DNA of 64,000 nt from Parapusillimonas sp013416435. Its GTDB lineage: Bacteria; Pseudomonadota; Gammaproteobacteria; Burkholderiales; Burkholderiaceae_B. Each line of letters begins with the position of its first letter. Positions within the stretch are counted from its first letter, which is position 1. The notes beneath the pieces were generated by a model. The model was given only the letters and a program-made list of their open reading frames with translations. It made no database searches and was not told where the DNA came from. Shown one piece after another: positions 1-8,083 of the stretch. The position numbers were made by a program, and so were the translations under genes. The stretch is taken from contig NZ_CP197474.1 in NCBI RefSeq assembly GCF_052180245.1, positions 1,550,001 through 1,614,000 on the forward strand, given 5' to 3'.

Positions 1-1502
1 GCGAGCGCGCGCACGCATTCGCCCGGTTTCCTGTATGTTTCGAGCGCCGCGGCAAGCTGGGCCGAAACGCCGCGGTAGCTGCGCACATAGTCGAGCGCCG
101 GCATCCATAGTGTGACGAGCAGCAGCCAGGTGACGATCAGGCCGCCGGCGGAGAGCACCGTGCCGCGCCACAGGCCCGCCGGCTTGGAGTGCAGGCGCCA
201 GCGCACCAGCGCGATCCAGGCCAGCGTGCCCAGTGCCGCGATGAAGGTGGCCGGCCATGATATGAATACGTCATAACCGCGGGTCTGGCGCGCGATGTTG
301 TGCGAGATCTGTTCCGGCCAGCCCGTCTGCAAGGCGATCCAGCCCAGCCACACCGTTGCCGTCGTAAGCGAAAAACACATGACGGCGAACCAGTCCAGCG
401 AATTCACCACGCCGCGGCGCAAGGTGGGCAGCGAGAATGCGGCCAGCACGGCGGCGGGTACGGCCATCAGGCTGTATTCGGGCTCGAAGGCATCGGCCAG
501 GAACAGCATGGTGATCAGCGGCCATGCCGTGAGCATCAAGGGTATCCAGATATGGGGCGCCGTGAGCCAGGCGCGCCAGCGCCATACGGCCAGCAGGGCA
601 AGCGGCCATGTCGGCCACAGGAACCAGGGCAGGTCGCGCAGCGTGCTGAGCACTTCCCGATACTGCGGCCAGACGAAAGAAGAGGTATTCCAGACCACCC
701 AGCTTTGTATCCAGTACCCGTTCGCGAGTTTGGCGGGTATCCACCAGGCCAGGATCAGCGCAATGCAGATTCCCGCGCTAAGAAGCAGCCAGTGCTTTTG
801 GCGCCACAGGCAATTGCGCGGCAGGAAGATGCAGGGGACGGCCAGCATGATGGGCAGGGCGCCGATCCAGCCCCGGGTCAGGAATGCCGCGCCCAGCGCG
901 AACCCCAGCGTGATCGAGCCCGACGCGGGGTGGTCCAGCATGCGCGCCACCGAATAGAAGGCCAGGGCCTGGAAGGCGATGAGGGCCGGGACCTCGGATG
1001 TTTCATGCATGCGCCAGACGATTCCGACGGTTGCGACGATGAGCATCAAGGCTGCGTCGGCGATCATGCGGCCGTAATCGCGCACGGTGGGCTCGCCGCC
1101 GAAGGGCAGGGCCAGCGGCTGGGGTTCCGGGCGCCGTCCCAGCAGGTAAGTCCCGTACCAGATCGATGCCGTCAGTATCCCGAACCACAGGAAATTGGGC
1201 AGGCGGGAGGCGATGATGGCCGCGTCGGGGCGGTTGGTGAACAGTTCGATGAAAGGTGCGAACGCCCAGATGAAGAAGGCGCCGACCCAGGTGGTCAGCG
1301 GGCCGTCCTGGGCATGGGCCAGTACGCCGATCTGGGGCAGGAGCATGGCGTCGCCGCCGTCGCGCAAGGCGGTGAGCATGGTGGCCAGGCCGACCACGTC
1401 ATCGGTTTTCCAGGGATCTCGAAAGAAAAGGCCGGCCAGTATGTAGACCAGTCCGACTGAAACCAGTAGGAGCCGTGGCAGCTTCACAGTGGCTGTGGCC
1501 AT
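1..1502 (-). CDS. ArnT-like glycosyltransferase family 39 membrane protein (C-terminus cut by window edge)
   Basis: On the minus strand an open frame of about 500 codons runs off the left edge. The translation is strongly hydrophobic, with repeated Trp/Leu/Ala membrane segments. An early Phe-Arg-Asp-Pro-Trp-Lys-Thr-Asp-Asp stretch sits after the first membrane segment, like the periplasmic acidic motif of ArnT/PMT lipid-linked sugar transferases. These enzymes move a sugar from an undecaprenyl carrier to an acceptor on the periplasmic face of the inner membrane; donor and acceptor cannot be told here. ATG at 1502 is used as start; an in-frame GTG at 1541 would add 13 residues. The downstream part is not in the window. 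Confidence 0.75.
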   Translation of the reverse strand, partial: MATATVKLPRLLLVSVGLVYILAGLFFRDPWKTDDVVGLATMLTALRDGGDAMLLPQIGVLAHAQDGPLTTWVGAFFIWAFAPFIELFTNRPDAAIIASRLPNFLWFGILTASIWYGTYLLGRRPEPQPLALPFGGEPTVRDYGRMIADAALMLIVATVGIVWRMHETSEVPALIAFQALAFYSVARMLDHPASGSITLGFALGAAFLTRGWIGALPIMLAVPCIFLPRNCLWRQKHWLLLSAGICIALILAWWIPAKLANGYWIQSWVVWNTSSFVWPQYREVLSTLRDLPWFLWPTWPLALLAVWRWRAWLTAPHIWIPLMLTAWPLITMLFLADAFEPEYSLMAVPAAVLAAFSLPTLRRGVVNSLDWFAVMCFSLTTATVWLGWIALQTGWPEQISHNIARQTRGYDVFISWPATFIAALGTLAWIALVRWRLHSKPAGLWRGTVLSAGGLIVTWLLLVTLWMPALDYVRSYRGVSAQLAAALETYRKPGECVRAL

Positions 1503-1582
1503 CAGGCGGGCTGGCGTGGATAAGGAGTCGCTGGAAGACACGGAATGCGCTATTGGAATGAAGACAGGGGCTATCTTAAATT

Positions 1583-1608
1583 AAAAAGGCAGCCAAAAGG
1601 CTGCCTTT
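1583..1608 (-). terminator. Rho-independent terminator of rpmE2
   Basis: A ten-base perfect stem (AAAGGCAGCC with GGCTGCCTTT, four-base AAAA loop on the plus strand) is followed, read on the minus strand, by a run of T. It lies just downstream of the rpmE2 stop codon and fits a classical intrinsic terminator for that gene. Confidence 0.85.
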
Positions 1609-1634
1609 CGTGACCGCTGAGGTAAGCGCGAAGC

Positions 1635-1901
1635 TTACGACGCCTTGCGCGTGGTGCCGGCGGTGCGTGCGAAGCGGGCGCGGAACTTCTCGACGCGGCC
1701 GGTCTCGACGATGCGGGTTTGCGCGCCGGTATAGAAGGGGTGCGATTCCGAGGTCACGTCGCACTTGAACAAGGGATAAGTCTTGCCGTCAAGCTCGATG
1801 GTTTCGCGGCTGTGCAGCGTGGAACGCGAAATGAACTTCGTGCCGGTTTGCTGATCCAGGAATACCACTTCGCGGTATTCGGGGTGGATGCCTTCTTTCA
1901 T
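1635..1901 (-). CDS. rpmE2: 50S ribosomal protein L31, type B
   Basis: The 88-residue protein starts MKEGIHPEYREVVF and carries ELDGKTYPLFKCDV and SHPFYTG, the L31 B-type signature. It has a single cysteine and none of the paired Cys-x-x-Cys zinc ligands of the zinc-binding L31 form, so it is the zinc-independent paralogue or the only L31 of this organism. It binds the large subunit near the central protuberance. It is a single-gene unit with its own terminator at 1583-1608. The start follows a weak AGGAC ribosome site. In many bacteria such C-minus forms are induced by zinc starvation through Zur; no clear Zur box was seen in 1902-2028. Confidence 0.95.
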   Translation of the reverse strand: MKEGIHPEYREVVFLDQQTGTKFISRSTLHSRETIELDGKTYPLFKCDVTSESHPFYTGAQTRIVETGRVEKFRARFARTAGTTRKAS

Positions 1902-2028
1902 GATTAAGTCCTATGTTTGAAAAGTCGGGTCGCCAGCAATTGTGCACTAATAGGTGTTCTCCTTAATTGCGCTTGCGCGCCCAAAGGAAAATTGCCACGT
2001 ATCCTGGGTAGCCGATGATTTTAGCGCG

Positions 2029-2889
2029 CTAAAGGTCTGTGCGCAAGCGCCACAGCTCCGGGAAAAGCACGATATCCAGCATCTTGCGCAGGTAGGACAC
2101 CCCGGATGTTCCACCCGTGCCGCGCTTGAATCCGATGATGCGCTCGACGGTGGTGACGTGGCGGAACCGCCACAGACGGAAGGCGTCTTCGAGGTCGGTC
2201 AGTTTTTCTCCTAGTTGATACAGGTCCCAGTAACGTTCCGGATTGCGATAGACCTCGAGCCAGGCCTCTTCCACCTGGGCGCTTGCGGCATACGGTTGCG
2301 TCCAGTCGCGTTGCAGGTACTCGGCGGGAATGGCCAGCCCCTGCCGATGCAGCGCGCGCAGGGACTCATCGTAAAGCGATGGAGATTCATAGGCCTGCCG
2401 GACCTGCGCCAGCCGCGCGGCGTTATGGGCATGCGGCTTGAGCATGGCCGCGTTCTTGTTGCCGAGCGAGAATTCTATCTGGCGGTACTGGAAGCTTTGA
2501 AAGCCGCTGGATTGCGCCAGATAGGGCCGCAGCGCAGAATATTCGGGAGGTGTCATGGTGGCCAGGACGTCCCAGGCGTGGACCAACTGCTCCATGATCT
2601 TGCTGACGCGCGCCAGCATCTTGAAACAGGGCTGAAGACGATCCGCGGCTAGATTGCCCATGGCGGCACGCAGCTCGTGCAGCATCAGTTTCATCCAGAG
2701 TTCGCTGGTCTGATGCTGGATGATGAACAGCATTTCGTTGTGTTCGGGCGAGAGCGGCCGTTGCGCATCCAGAACCTGATCCAGATGCAGATAGTCGCCG
2801 TAGCTCATGTCGCGCGAAAAATCGAGCTGCGCTTTTTCGTCGTGGACGATGGATTCGCCTTGCGGGGCGTCGGTCGGTTGGGGGTTCAT
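2029..2889 (-). CDS. kynA: Tryptophan 2,3-dioxygenase
   Basis: A haem enzyme of the cytoplasm that opens the indole ring of L-tryptophan with O2 to give N-formylkynurenine. The 286 residues match the family length. FIIQHQTSELW near residues 55-65 holds the active-site His59, and RFRHVTTVERIIGF holds the haem-ligand histidine near residue 244, followed by the conserved GTGGTSG loop. A longer frame starts at 2994 but overlaps kynB; ATG 2889, 13 bases after the kynB stop, is the sensible start. kynB and kynA form an operon, so formylkynurenine is made and hydrolysed by co-expressed enzymes. kynU is not in the window. Confidence 0.95.
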   Translation of the reverse strand: MNPQPTDAPQGESIVHDEKAQLDFSRDMSYGDYLHLDQVLDAQRPLSPEHNEMLFIIQHQTSELWMKLMLHELRAAMGNLAADRLQPCFKMLARVSKIMEQLVHAWDVLATMTPPEYSALRPYLAQSSGFQSFQYRQIEFSLGNKNAAMLKPHAHNAARLAQVRQAYESPSLYDESLRALHRQGLAIPAEYLQRDWTQPYAASAQVEEAWLEVYRNPERYWDLYQLGEKLTDLEDAFRLWRFRHVTTVERIIGFKRGTGGTSGVSYLRKMLDIVLFPELWRLRTDL

Positions 2890-2902
2890 CGTGTCGTGCT
2901 CT

Positions 2903-3553
2903 TCATGGTTTTGATCGGAAGTAGGGTGGCAGGCTGCGCAGCACTGCGCGCACGGGACTGGCATCGGCGTCCACCAGCGCAAGCGGCAGCGCAATCAGCT
3001 CGTAATCGCCGGCGTCGACGGCATCCAGCACCAGGTTCTCGAGAACCCGCATATCATGCTTCAAGATGGTGTGATGGCTGGGAAGGACCTTGCTGTCGGC
3101 AGGGTCTATGCTGGGCGTGTCGAGCCCGATCAGCATGACGCCTCGTTGCGCTAGGTATTCGACGGTTTCAGGCGCGTAGGCGGCGAACCGGTCATCCCAG
3201 CGCTCGGTCTGCGCTCGTTGAGCGGTGCGTACCAGTATGCGGGGTGGTGCGCCGTCCATAAAGGGATCGAGATCCTGTATGCGTATCAGCGGCCCGCCGT
3301 GCATGGCGTGTATGACGCGGCACGGCCCCAGAAAGGGCGCGAGCCCCATGCGGCCGGCGCTCGTCCCTTCGGTGCTGTAGTGCAGCGGCGCGTCGGCATG
3401 CGCACCGACGTGGGGCGACAAGGTGATGGCACTGACATTGACAGGGCATTGCGGGCCGATTTCAGCGCTCCAGGACTGGCGATAGGGCGTGTCCCCCGGA
3501 AACACCGGCGAGGCGGCCGACACCGGGGGCGATATATCCCATAGCTGTTGCAT
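2903..3553 (-). CDS. kynB: Kynurenine formamidase (arylformamidase)
   Basis: A cyclase-family metal-dependent hydrolase that converts N-formylkynurenine to kynurenine and formate. The 216-residue protein has the family metal motif SPHVGAHADAPLHY, with ligands His48, His52 and Asp54, and the later PSHHTILK segment near the active site. It is the first gene of a kynB-kynA operon. The order and the 13-base spacing to kynA support the specific function over a generic cyclase. A promoter candidate lies 25-50 bases upstream (3578-3605). Confidence 0.93.
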   Translation of the reverse strand: MQQLWDISPPVSAASPVFPGDTPYRQSWSAEIGPQCPVNVSAITLSPHVGAHADAPLHYSTEGTSAGRMGLAPFLGPCRVIHAMHGGPLIRIQDLDPFMDGAPPRILVRTAQRAQTERWDDRFAAYAPETVEYLAQRGVMLIGLDTPSIDPADSKVLPSHHTILKHDMRVLENLVLDAVDAGDYELIALPLALVDADASPVRAVLRSLPPYFRSKP

Positions 3554-3577
3554 GACGGTACTCCATTTTGCTTGAAG

Positions 3578-3605
3578 CTTATACTATCTAGATGAAAAAT
3601 GTCAG
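3578..3605 (-). promoter_or_regulatory. Putative sigma-70 promoter of kynBA
   Basis: On the minus strand a CTGACA box (3600-3605; five of six match TTGACA) and a TATAAG box (3578-3583) are 16 bases apart, about 25 bases upstream of the kynB start codon. The call rests on sequence match and position only. Confidence 0.45.
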
Positions 3606-3638
3606 CGGTTTTTGAGGGGACCCCAGGCCGGCTTGAAG

Positions 3639-3729
3639 GGGGTCAGACCCCGCATGGGGTCTGACCCCGGTCCGATTGAAGGACGGGCCGACCATGCACG
3701 GGGTCAGACCCCGTACGGGGTCTGACCCC
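3639..3729. repeat. Two copies of the 30-base intergenic palindrome
   Basis: Complete copies at 3639-3668 (spacer GCAT) and 3700-3729 (spacer GTAC). Each consists of the half site GGGGTCAGACCCC, four spacer bases, then GGGGTCTGACCCC; each half is itself a 13-base palindrome. Partial GTCCGACCCC-like remnants follow. Confidence 0.95.
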
Positions 3730-3941
3730 ACGATCAGTCCGACCCCACGATCAGCTCGACCCCGTCCCGCACAGGTATGCGTTTCGCTCATAGCCAGTGG
3801 ATGCCTTCTCAATTGCCTGCCGCCGGACTCCCTCCTATCATCTTTCAGAACATGCGCTGGCCCACAGACGAACCTTTCAGGCGGTGCCGGGAGGTCGGCG
3901 CAGTGTCGTCCCGGCACCGACAACCCTCTTGATTCTCTCCC

Positions 3942-5159
3942 ATGAAAACTTTGACACAGGCCGAAAGCGCTGTCATTCGGCAAAAATTTCCCGTCATGAA
4001 GGCATGCACATACCTCGATCTTGGAGGTCGGGCTCCGCTTTCCGCCGACGTCCAGGCGGCGGTGACGCGCTATCTCGACGATTGCGTATACGGGCGAGTC
4101 GACAAGGACGCCTTGTTCCGGCAGACCGAGGCCGTCCGAAACCGTTTTTCCGAGTTGATCAATGCCCATCCGGACGAGGTAACCTTTACCAAGAACACTT
4201 CCGAAGGACTGAACATCATCTGTGCCGGCATCGATTGGAGAAGCGGCGATAACGTGGTGCTGTGTCCCGAGCTCGAGCATCCGAACAATATCTACCTGTG
4301 GCTGAACCTGCGGCGCCGGGGCGTCGAGGTACGCTTGGTCAAGCCCCGGAACGGCGCGATGCCCATAGACGAGCTGATCGCCGCGATGGACGAGCGCACG
4401 CGTGTGCTCACGGTGTCGAGCGTGTCCTTCATTCCTGGTTTTCGCACCGATGTCGAGCGCCTGGGCCGCGCATGCCGGGAACGCGGCGTCCTGTTCCTGG
4501 TTGACGGAGCGCAATCGGTGGGCGTATTGCATACCGACGTGGAGGCAATGTGCATCGACGCATTGGCGGTGTCCACCCAGAAAGGCCTTCTGGCTTTGTA
4601 TGGCATGGGTTTCCTGTATGTCCGCCGCGCGATCGCGGAGCGTATGGATCCCGCCTATATTGCACGCTTCGGTATTGACGTTTTCAATGCAAACGCCCAC
4701 GAGTCCGACTTCGGCGGCACGGAATTCTCGCTGCTGCCGGGCGCGCGTCGATTCGATCTGGGAAACTACAATTTTGCAGGCGTCTGCGCGGCCGAAGAGT
4801 CGCTCGCCCTGATCGCGTCGATCGGCACGAAAAGAATAGAGGAGCACGTGACGGCGCTGGCTCATGCCCTGGGCAATGGGTTGATCGAGCTGGGTCTGCC
4901 TGTTTGCGGCGGCGCGCCGGGTCCGCACATCGTCCAGACCATTTCCGTAGGGCATTACGAGGCAAGCCCGGCTTTCGTCGACAGCATCGAAAGCCTGCGC
5001 CGTCTTTACCGATACTTGCTCGAGCGCGACGTAAAGCTTTCCGTGCGCAGGGATATGCTCAGATTCTCCATGCATCTATACAACAGCATGGAGGACATAG
5101 AGCGTGTTCTGGCGCTGACCAGGGATTTCCTGCGGGAAGAGAAAAAACAGGCGGCATGA
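3942..5159 (+). CDS. Class V aminotransferase-fold PLP enzyme
   Basis: The 405-residue protein has the fold-type I class V layout: a TFTKNTSEGLN phosphate-site region, FLVDGAQSVG with Asp188 that contacts the PLP nitrogen, and STQKGLLALYG with Lys214 as the Schiff-base lysine. It resembles the cysteine desulfurase/isopenicillin-epimerase-like branch rather than kynureninase, although kynBA lie just upstream on the other strand. The reaction is unknown; candidates are desulfuration, epimerisation or transamination of an amino acid. It is followed on the opposite strand by a LysR gene ending 7 bases away. No good ribosome site precedes ATG 3942, so the start is moderately certain. Confidence 0.8.
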   Translation: MKTLTQAESAVIRQKFPVMKACTYLDLGGRAPLSADVQAAVTRYLDDCVYGRVDKDALFRQTEAVRNRFSELINAHPDEVTFTKNTSEGLNIICAGIDWRSGDNVVLCPELEHPNNIYLWLNLRRRGVEVRLVKPRNGAMPIDELIAAMDERTRVLTVSSVSFIPGFRTDVERLGRACRERGVLFLVDGAQSVGVLHTDVEAMCIDALAVSTQKGLLALYGMGFLYVRRAIAERMDPAYIARFGIDVFNANAHESDFGGTEFSLLPGARRFDLGNYNFAGVCAAEESLALIASIGTKRIEEHVTALAHALGNGLIELGLPVCGGAPGPHIVQTISVGHYEASPAFVDSIESLRRLYRYLLERDVKLSVRRDMLRFSMHLYNSMEDIERVLALTRDFLREEKKQAA

Positions 5160-5166
5160 GAAAGCG

Positions 5167-6120
5167 TCAATGCGGGCTGCGAGGCGCTGTCTTGCGAACC
5201 GTGGCCGCCGAAAAGCTCGATTCGAACTTGGCTTCGAGCCACTGCATGAAAAGGCTTACAACGGCGTTTCGTCTTGAGCGTCGGGAGCTGACCGCATAGT
5301 AGTCCAGTCCGTCCTTGATCTCTCCCTCGAACGGACGGACCAGCGAACCGGACTCCAGGGCATCGGACACGAGCGAGGAGCGGCTGACGGCGATGCCGAC
5401 CCCGCTTTCGAGCGCGGAGATCAGTGTGGCCGAATCGTTGAAGCTCAAGGACATGCGGCCTTCGGTGGGAATGCGCCGTACGCGGGGGTGAAGCATCCAC
5501 GTATCCAGATACTCGCGCTCGCGATTGCGAAGCACGATGATGTCGTCGGGTATGTCTTCACGCCCCTTGATCCGTTCGGCGATGGGCGGCGCGCAGACGG
5601 GAACGAGCGCATCGTCCGTGATTTTGACGGAGTGGTAATCGTCCCAGTCGCCGACGCCGAGCCGGATGGAGATGTCCGCGCCGGACGATTCCAGGTCGGC
5701 GTAGTACCGGTGGATGTCTATGTGTAGATCGATCTGCGGATGGGCGGATACGAATTCCCCTAGCCGGGGCGCGAGCACCCGCTGGGCAAAGCCGCGCGCA
5801 ACCGAGACCACCAGGGTGTGGCGCTCTGTCGTGATTCCCAGCCGGTTGATGCCTTCGCCCATCAAAGCGAATGCGCGAGAGGTGAAGTCGTAGAGGAGTT
5901 CGCCTTCTTGGGTGAAGCGCAGCCCGCGTGGACCGCGCTCGAACAATTGCACGCCCAGATGCTCTTCCAGGCTTTTCAGCTGCCTGCTCAGCGCGCTCTG
6001 GGTAAGGCAGAGCTCTTCGGCGGCCCTGACCTGGTTCAGATGCCGTGCCGCAGCATTGAAAACCAGAAGCGAACGCAGGGACGGGATCCTGGAAAGAATG
6101 TTGGTATTCGATGCAGTCAT
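5167..6120 (-). CDS. LysR-family transcriptional regulator (GcvA-like)
   Basis: The 317-residue protein has an N-terminal winged helix-turn-helix (about residues 14-73, with AAEELCLTQSALSRQLKSLE) followed by a periplasmic-binding-like effector domain. RIPSLRSLLVFNAAARHLN is typical of the GcvA/AmpR-like branch. It is transcribed away from a Bug-type binding-protein gene at 6219, the usual arrangement in which the regulator controls that gene and itself. A CCTATA-N12-TATAGG inverted repeat in the shared intergenic space is a likely binding site. Confidence 0.9.
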   Translation of the reverse strand: MTASNTNILSRIPSLRSLLVFNAAARHLNQVRAAEELCLTQSALSRQLKSLEEHLGVQLFERGPRGLRFTQEGELLYDFTSRAFALMGEGINRLGITTERHTLVVSVARGFAQRVLAPRLGEFVSAHPQIDLHIDIHRYYADLESSGADISIRLGVGDWDDYHSVKITDDALVPVCAPPIAERIKGREDIPDDIIVLRNREREYLDTWMLHPRVRRIPTEGRMSLSFNDSATLISALESGVGIAVSRSSLVSDALESGSLVRPFEGEIKDGLDYYAVSSRRSRRNAVVSLFMQWLEAKFESSFSAATVRKTAPRSPH

Positions 6121-6161
6121 AGCTGTGTGCTGAATTAGTCGATGGTCGTCGTCGTGGGCCG

Positions 6162-6185
6162 CCTATATCCTGACAAAGCTATAGG
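6162..6185. promoter_or_regulatory. Inverted repeat in LysR/Bug intergenic region, likely LysR operator
   Basis: CCTATA and TATAGG arms are separated by 12 bases between the divergent genes at 6120 and 6219. The AT-rich dyad and its position fit LysR-type T-N11-A sites. No other dyad was noticed in this 98-base gap. Confidence 0.45.
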
Positions 6186-6218
6186 AATCTTCAACTTTGA
6201 CAATGAAAGGATACAAGA

Positions 6219-7196
6219 ATGTTCAAGCGAAAAGGTCGATGGATGAGGGGACTGGCCGGCGCGGCGCTGTTTTTTGCGGCGATCGCGCCAGGACACGGTC
6301 AGACGTTCCCCTCGCAGCCGATCAATATGGTCGTGCCCTACGCCGCGGGCGGCTCCTCTGATTTCGTCGCGCGCCTGCTGGCGCAGAAGCTTGGCGAGAA
6401 ATTCGGCCAGCCCGTGGTCGTGGAGAACCGGGCGGGAGCGGGCGCCACGATCGGCACGGGCCTCGCCGCCAGGAAGGGGCAAAACGGATATGTGGCGCTC
6501 CTGGCCGACAATGCGCAAACCACGGCGCCCGCCCTGTACAAGAATCTTCCTTACGATTCAGTGGACGATTTCTCCGTCGTGGGGTTCGTGGGCAAGGCTT
6601 CGGTCATGCTGTTCGCCAATAGCAATGCGGGCATCAAGAACGTCCAGGACCTGATCGATCGGGCCAGGAAGCAGCCGGGAACGATAACGATCGGCACAGG
6701 GCATGGTTCGCCCAGCCATCTCATAACGGAATACTTTCAGCTGAAATCGGACATCAAACTGTCGGTGGTCCCCTACAAAGGGGCGGCTCTGGCGCTGAAT
6801 GACCTGCTGGCGGGACACATCGACCTCGTGTTCACGAACCCGGCGTCGGCAGCGCCCCATCTGAAGGGCGGCCGCATCGTCCCCTTGGCCCAGACGGGCG
6901 ACAAGCGCGATGAGCGCTTTCCCGATCTTCCGACCTTTCGCGAGAGCGGTGTGCAGGGCTTCGACGTGAGCTACTGGTTCGCGCTCCTGATTCCTGCCGA
7001 CACGCCGGCGGACGCGAAGGAAAAGTGGCGGCAAGCCTTGAGCGCAGTGCTTGCGGACCCTGAAGTCAAAGAGAAATTCACCGCGGCGGGGCTGAGCCCC
7101 TATGAGCTTGATTCAGAGCAGGCCCGCCAGACCATGCGGGAAGAGGTCCGCCGGTGGGAGGAAGTCGTGAAGGTGGCGAAGCTGCAGACGAATTGA
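6219..7196 (+). CDS. Bug/TctC-family periplasmic substrate-binding protein
   Basis: The 325-residue protein has a basic N-terminus plus a hydrophobic stretch ending near residue 28 (GHGQ), a Sec signal peptide. FPSQPINMVVPYAAGGSSDFVAR and VVENRAGAGATIG are the family hallmarks. Bug proteins capture carboxylates and related small molecules in the periplasm for tripartite tricarboxylate transporters, and many act without a linked membrane component. None is linked here. AAAGGA lies 9 bases before ATG 6219. The divergent LysR gene is probably its regulator. The ligand cannot be predicted. Confidence 0.92.
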   Translation: MFKRKGRWMRGLAGAALFFAAIAPGHGQTFPSQPINMVVPYAAGGSSDFVARLLAQKLGEKFGQPVVVENRAGAGATIGTGLAARKGQNGYVALLADNAQTTAPALYKNLPYDSVDDFSVVGFVGKASVMLFANSNAGIKNVQDLIDRARKQPGTITIGTGHGSPSHLITEYFQLKSDIKLSVVPYKGAALALNDLLAGHIDLVFTNPASAAPHLKGGRIVPLAQTGDKRDERFPDLPTFRESGVQGFDVSYWFALLIPADTPADAKEKWRQALSAVLADPEVKEKFTAAGLSPYELDSEQARQTMREEVRRWEEVVKVAKLQTN

Positions 7197-7202
7197 TCGC
7201 GG

Positions 7203-7324
7203 GGACAGACCCGCATGGGGTCTGTCCGCAGGTCCGCTTGAAGGGGTCAGACCCCATGCGGGGTCTGACCCCTTGGATCCTTCAGGGCGGCGCAGGGGTC
7301 AGACCCCGTACGGGGTCTGACCCC
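7203..7324. repeat. Three 30-base palindromes downstream of the Bug gene
   Basis: A diverged copy at 7203-7227 and full copies at 7243-7272 and 7295-7324 fill the gap between the Bug stop codon and the convergent radC stop. In the diverged copy GGTC/GACC has changed to GGAC/GTCC on both arms, so overall pairing is kept. The cluster sits where a bidirectional terminator is expected. Confidence 0.9.
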
Positions 7325-7332
7325 TTGGGCCC

Positions 7333-8010
7333 TCACAGTTGCCCCCGCTCCGCCAGCGACACAGCGCTGGCGCCCGCCACGATCAGGTGATCCAGCAGCC
7401 GGACGTCGACCAGGGACAGCGCGTTTTTCAGGTGGCGCGTCAGGGCAAGGTCCGACTGGCTGGGTTCGGCCACGCCGGATGGATGGTTGTGGGCAAGGAT
7501 GACGGCGGCCGCGTGATGCTTGAGTGCCGCCTTGATGATTTCCCGCGGATAGACCGAAGCCTGGTTCAACGTGCCGCGCGAGACTTCTTCGCAGGTAATG
7601 AGCCGCAACTGATTGTCCAGATAGAGGGCCATGCAGTGCTCGACCGGCAGATGCCCCAGGGTTGCGGCGCAGTAGCGCTTGACTCGTTGGGGCTGGTCCA
7701 GCGCCATGCCGGCCTTCAGGTCTTCTTCCAGAGCGCGGCGGCTCAATTCGTTGATGGCAAGGATTTCGCATGCCTTGGCGGCGCCCAGGCCTTCCTGGGA
7801 CATGAGGGTTAGGGCGTCGGCGGAAAGCAGCCCGCGCAAGCCATCGAACTGCTTGATGAGCCGGTGCCCCAGGCTCACGGCATCGCAGCCCTTTATGCCG
7901 GTACGCAGTATGATGGCCAGCAATTCGGCCGATGTCAGGACATGGGCGCCATGGGCAAGCAGTCGCTCCCGGGGACGTTCGGCTTTGGTGTGCGGAATTT
8001 GAGGTGTCAT
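7333..8010 (-). CDS. radC: RadC-family JAB-domain protein
   Basis: The 225-residue protein has an N-terminal helix-hairpin-helix-like region (about residues 1-80) and a C-terminal MPN/JAB metalloprotease-fold domain with LAHNHPSGVAEPSQSD. His174, His176 and Asp187 match the zinc ligands and Ser178 the conserved serine. RadC was named for DNA repair, but that role is not established; genetic and structural work leaves its substrate unknown. The gene stands alone, with palindromic repeats beyond its stop codon and an insertion sequence 70 bases upstream of its start, which may have displaced its promoter. Confidence 0.92.
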   Translation of the reverse strand: MTPQIPHTKAERPRERLLAHGAHVLTSAELLAIILRTGIKGCDAVSLGHRLIKQFDGLRGLLSADALTLMSQEGLGAAKACEILAINELSRRALEEDLKAGMALDQPQRVKRYCAATLGHLPVEHCMALYLDNQLRLITCEEVSRGTLNQASVYPREIIKAALKHHAAAVILAHNHPSGVAEPSQSDLALTRHLKNALSLVDVRLLDHLIVAGASAVSLAERGQL

Positions 8011-8048
8011 GTCTGGCTCTTGGGAAGGGATCGGACCCCTGGCTTTAT

Positions 8049-8083
8049 CTGAGGGGTCAGACCCCGTACGGGGTCTGACCCCA
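8049..8083. repeat. 30-base palindrome within a 35-base direct repeat flanking the insertion sequence (left)
   Basis: The palindrome at 8053-8082 with CTGA before it and A after it is repeated base for base at 9655-9689, on the far side of the insertion sequence. Confidence 0.9.

Larger units (their letters stand above)
3554..3941. other. 388-base divergent intergenic region between kynB and the PLP-enzyme gene
   Basis: No gene is supported here. The kynBA promoter candidate lies at the left end and two 30-base palindromes sit at 3639-3668 and 3700-3729, followed by decayed half-copies up to about 3765. The rest (3766-3941) must hold the start signals of the plus-strand gene at 3942, but no convincing promoter or ribosome site was seen there. 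Confidence 0.6.

Noticed and set aside
300..1460. 386-residue plus-strand frame at the left edge
   Set aside because: Gln/Arg/Gly-rich antisense of a hydrophobic glycosyltransferase that has membrane segments and a motif.
1902..2028. Zur operator upstream of rpmE2
   Set aside because: Expected from the zinc-free L31 type, but no palindrome of the right form was found.
3588..5075. 495-residue minus-strand frame opposite the class V PLP enzyme
   Set aside because: The plus-strand frame has catalytic Lys and Asp motifs; the antisense frame starts in the repeats and has no family features.
3942..5159. Calling the class V PLP enzyme kynureninase because it neighbours kynBA
   Set aside because: Motifs fit the cysteine desulfurase/epimerase-like branch and it is on the opposite strand with its own unit.
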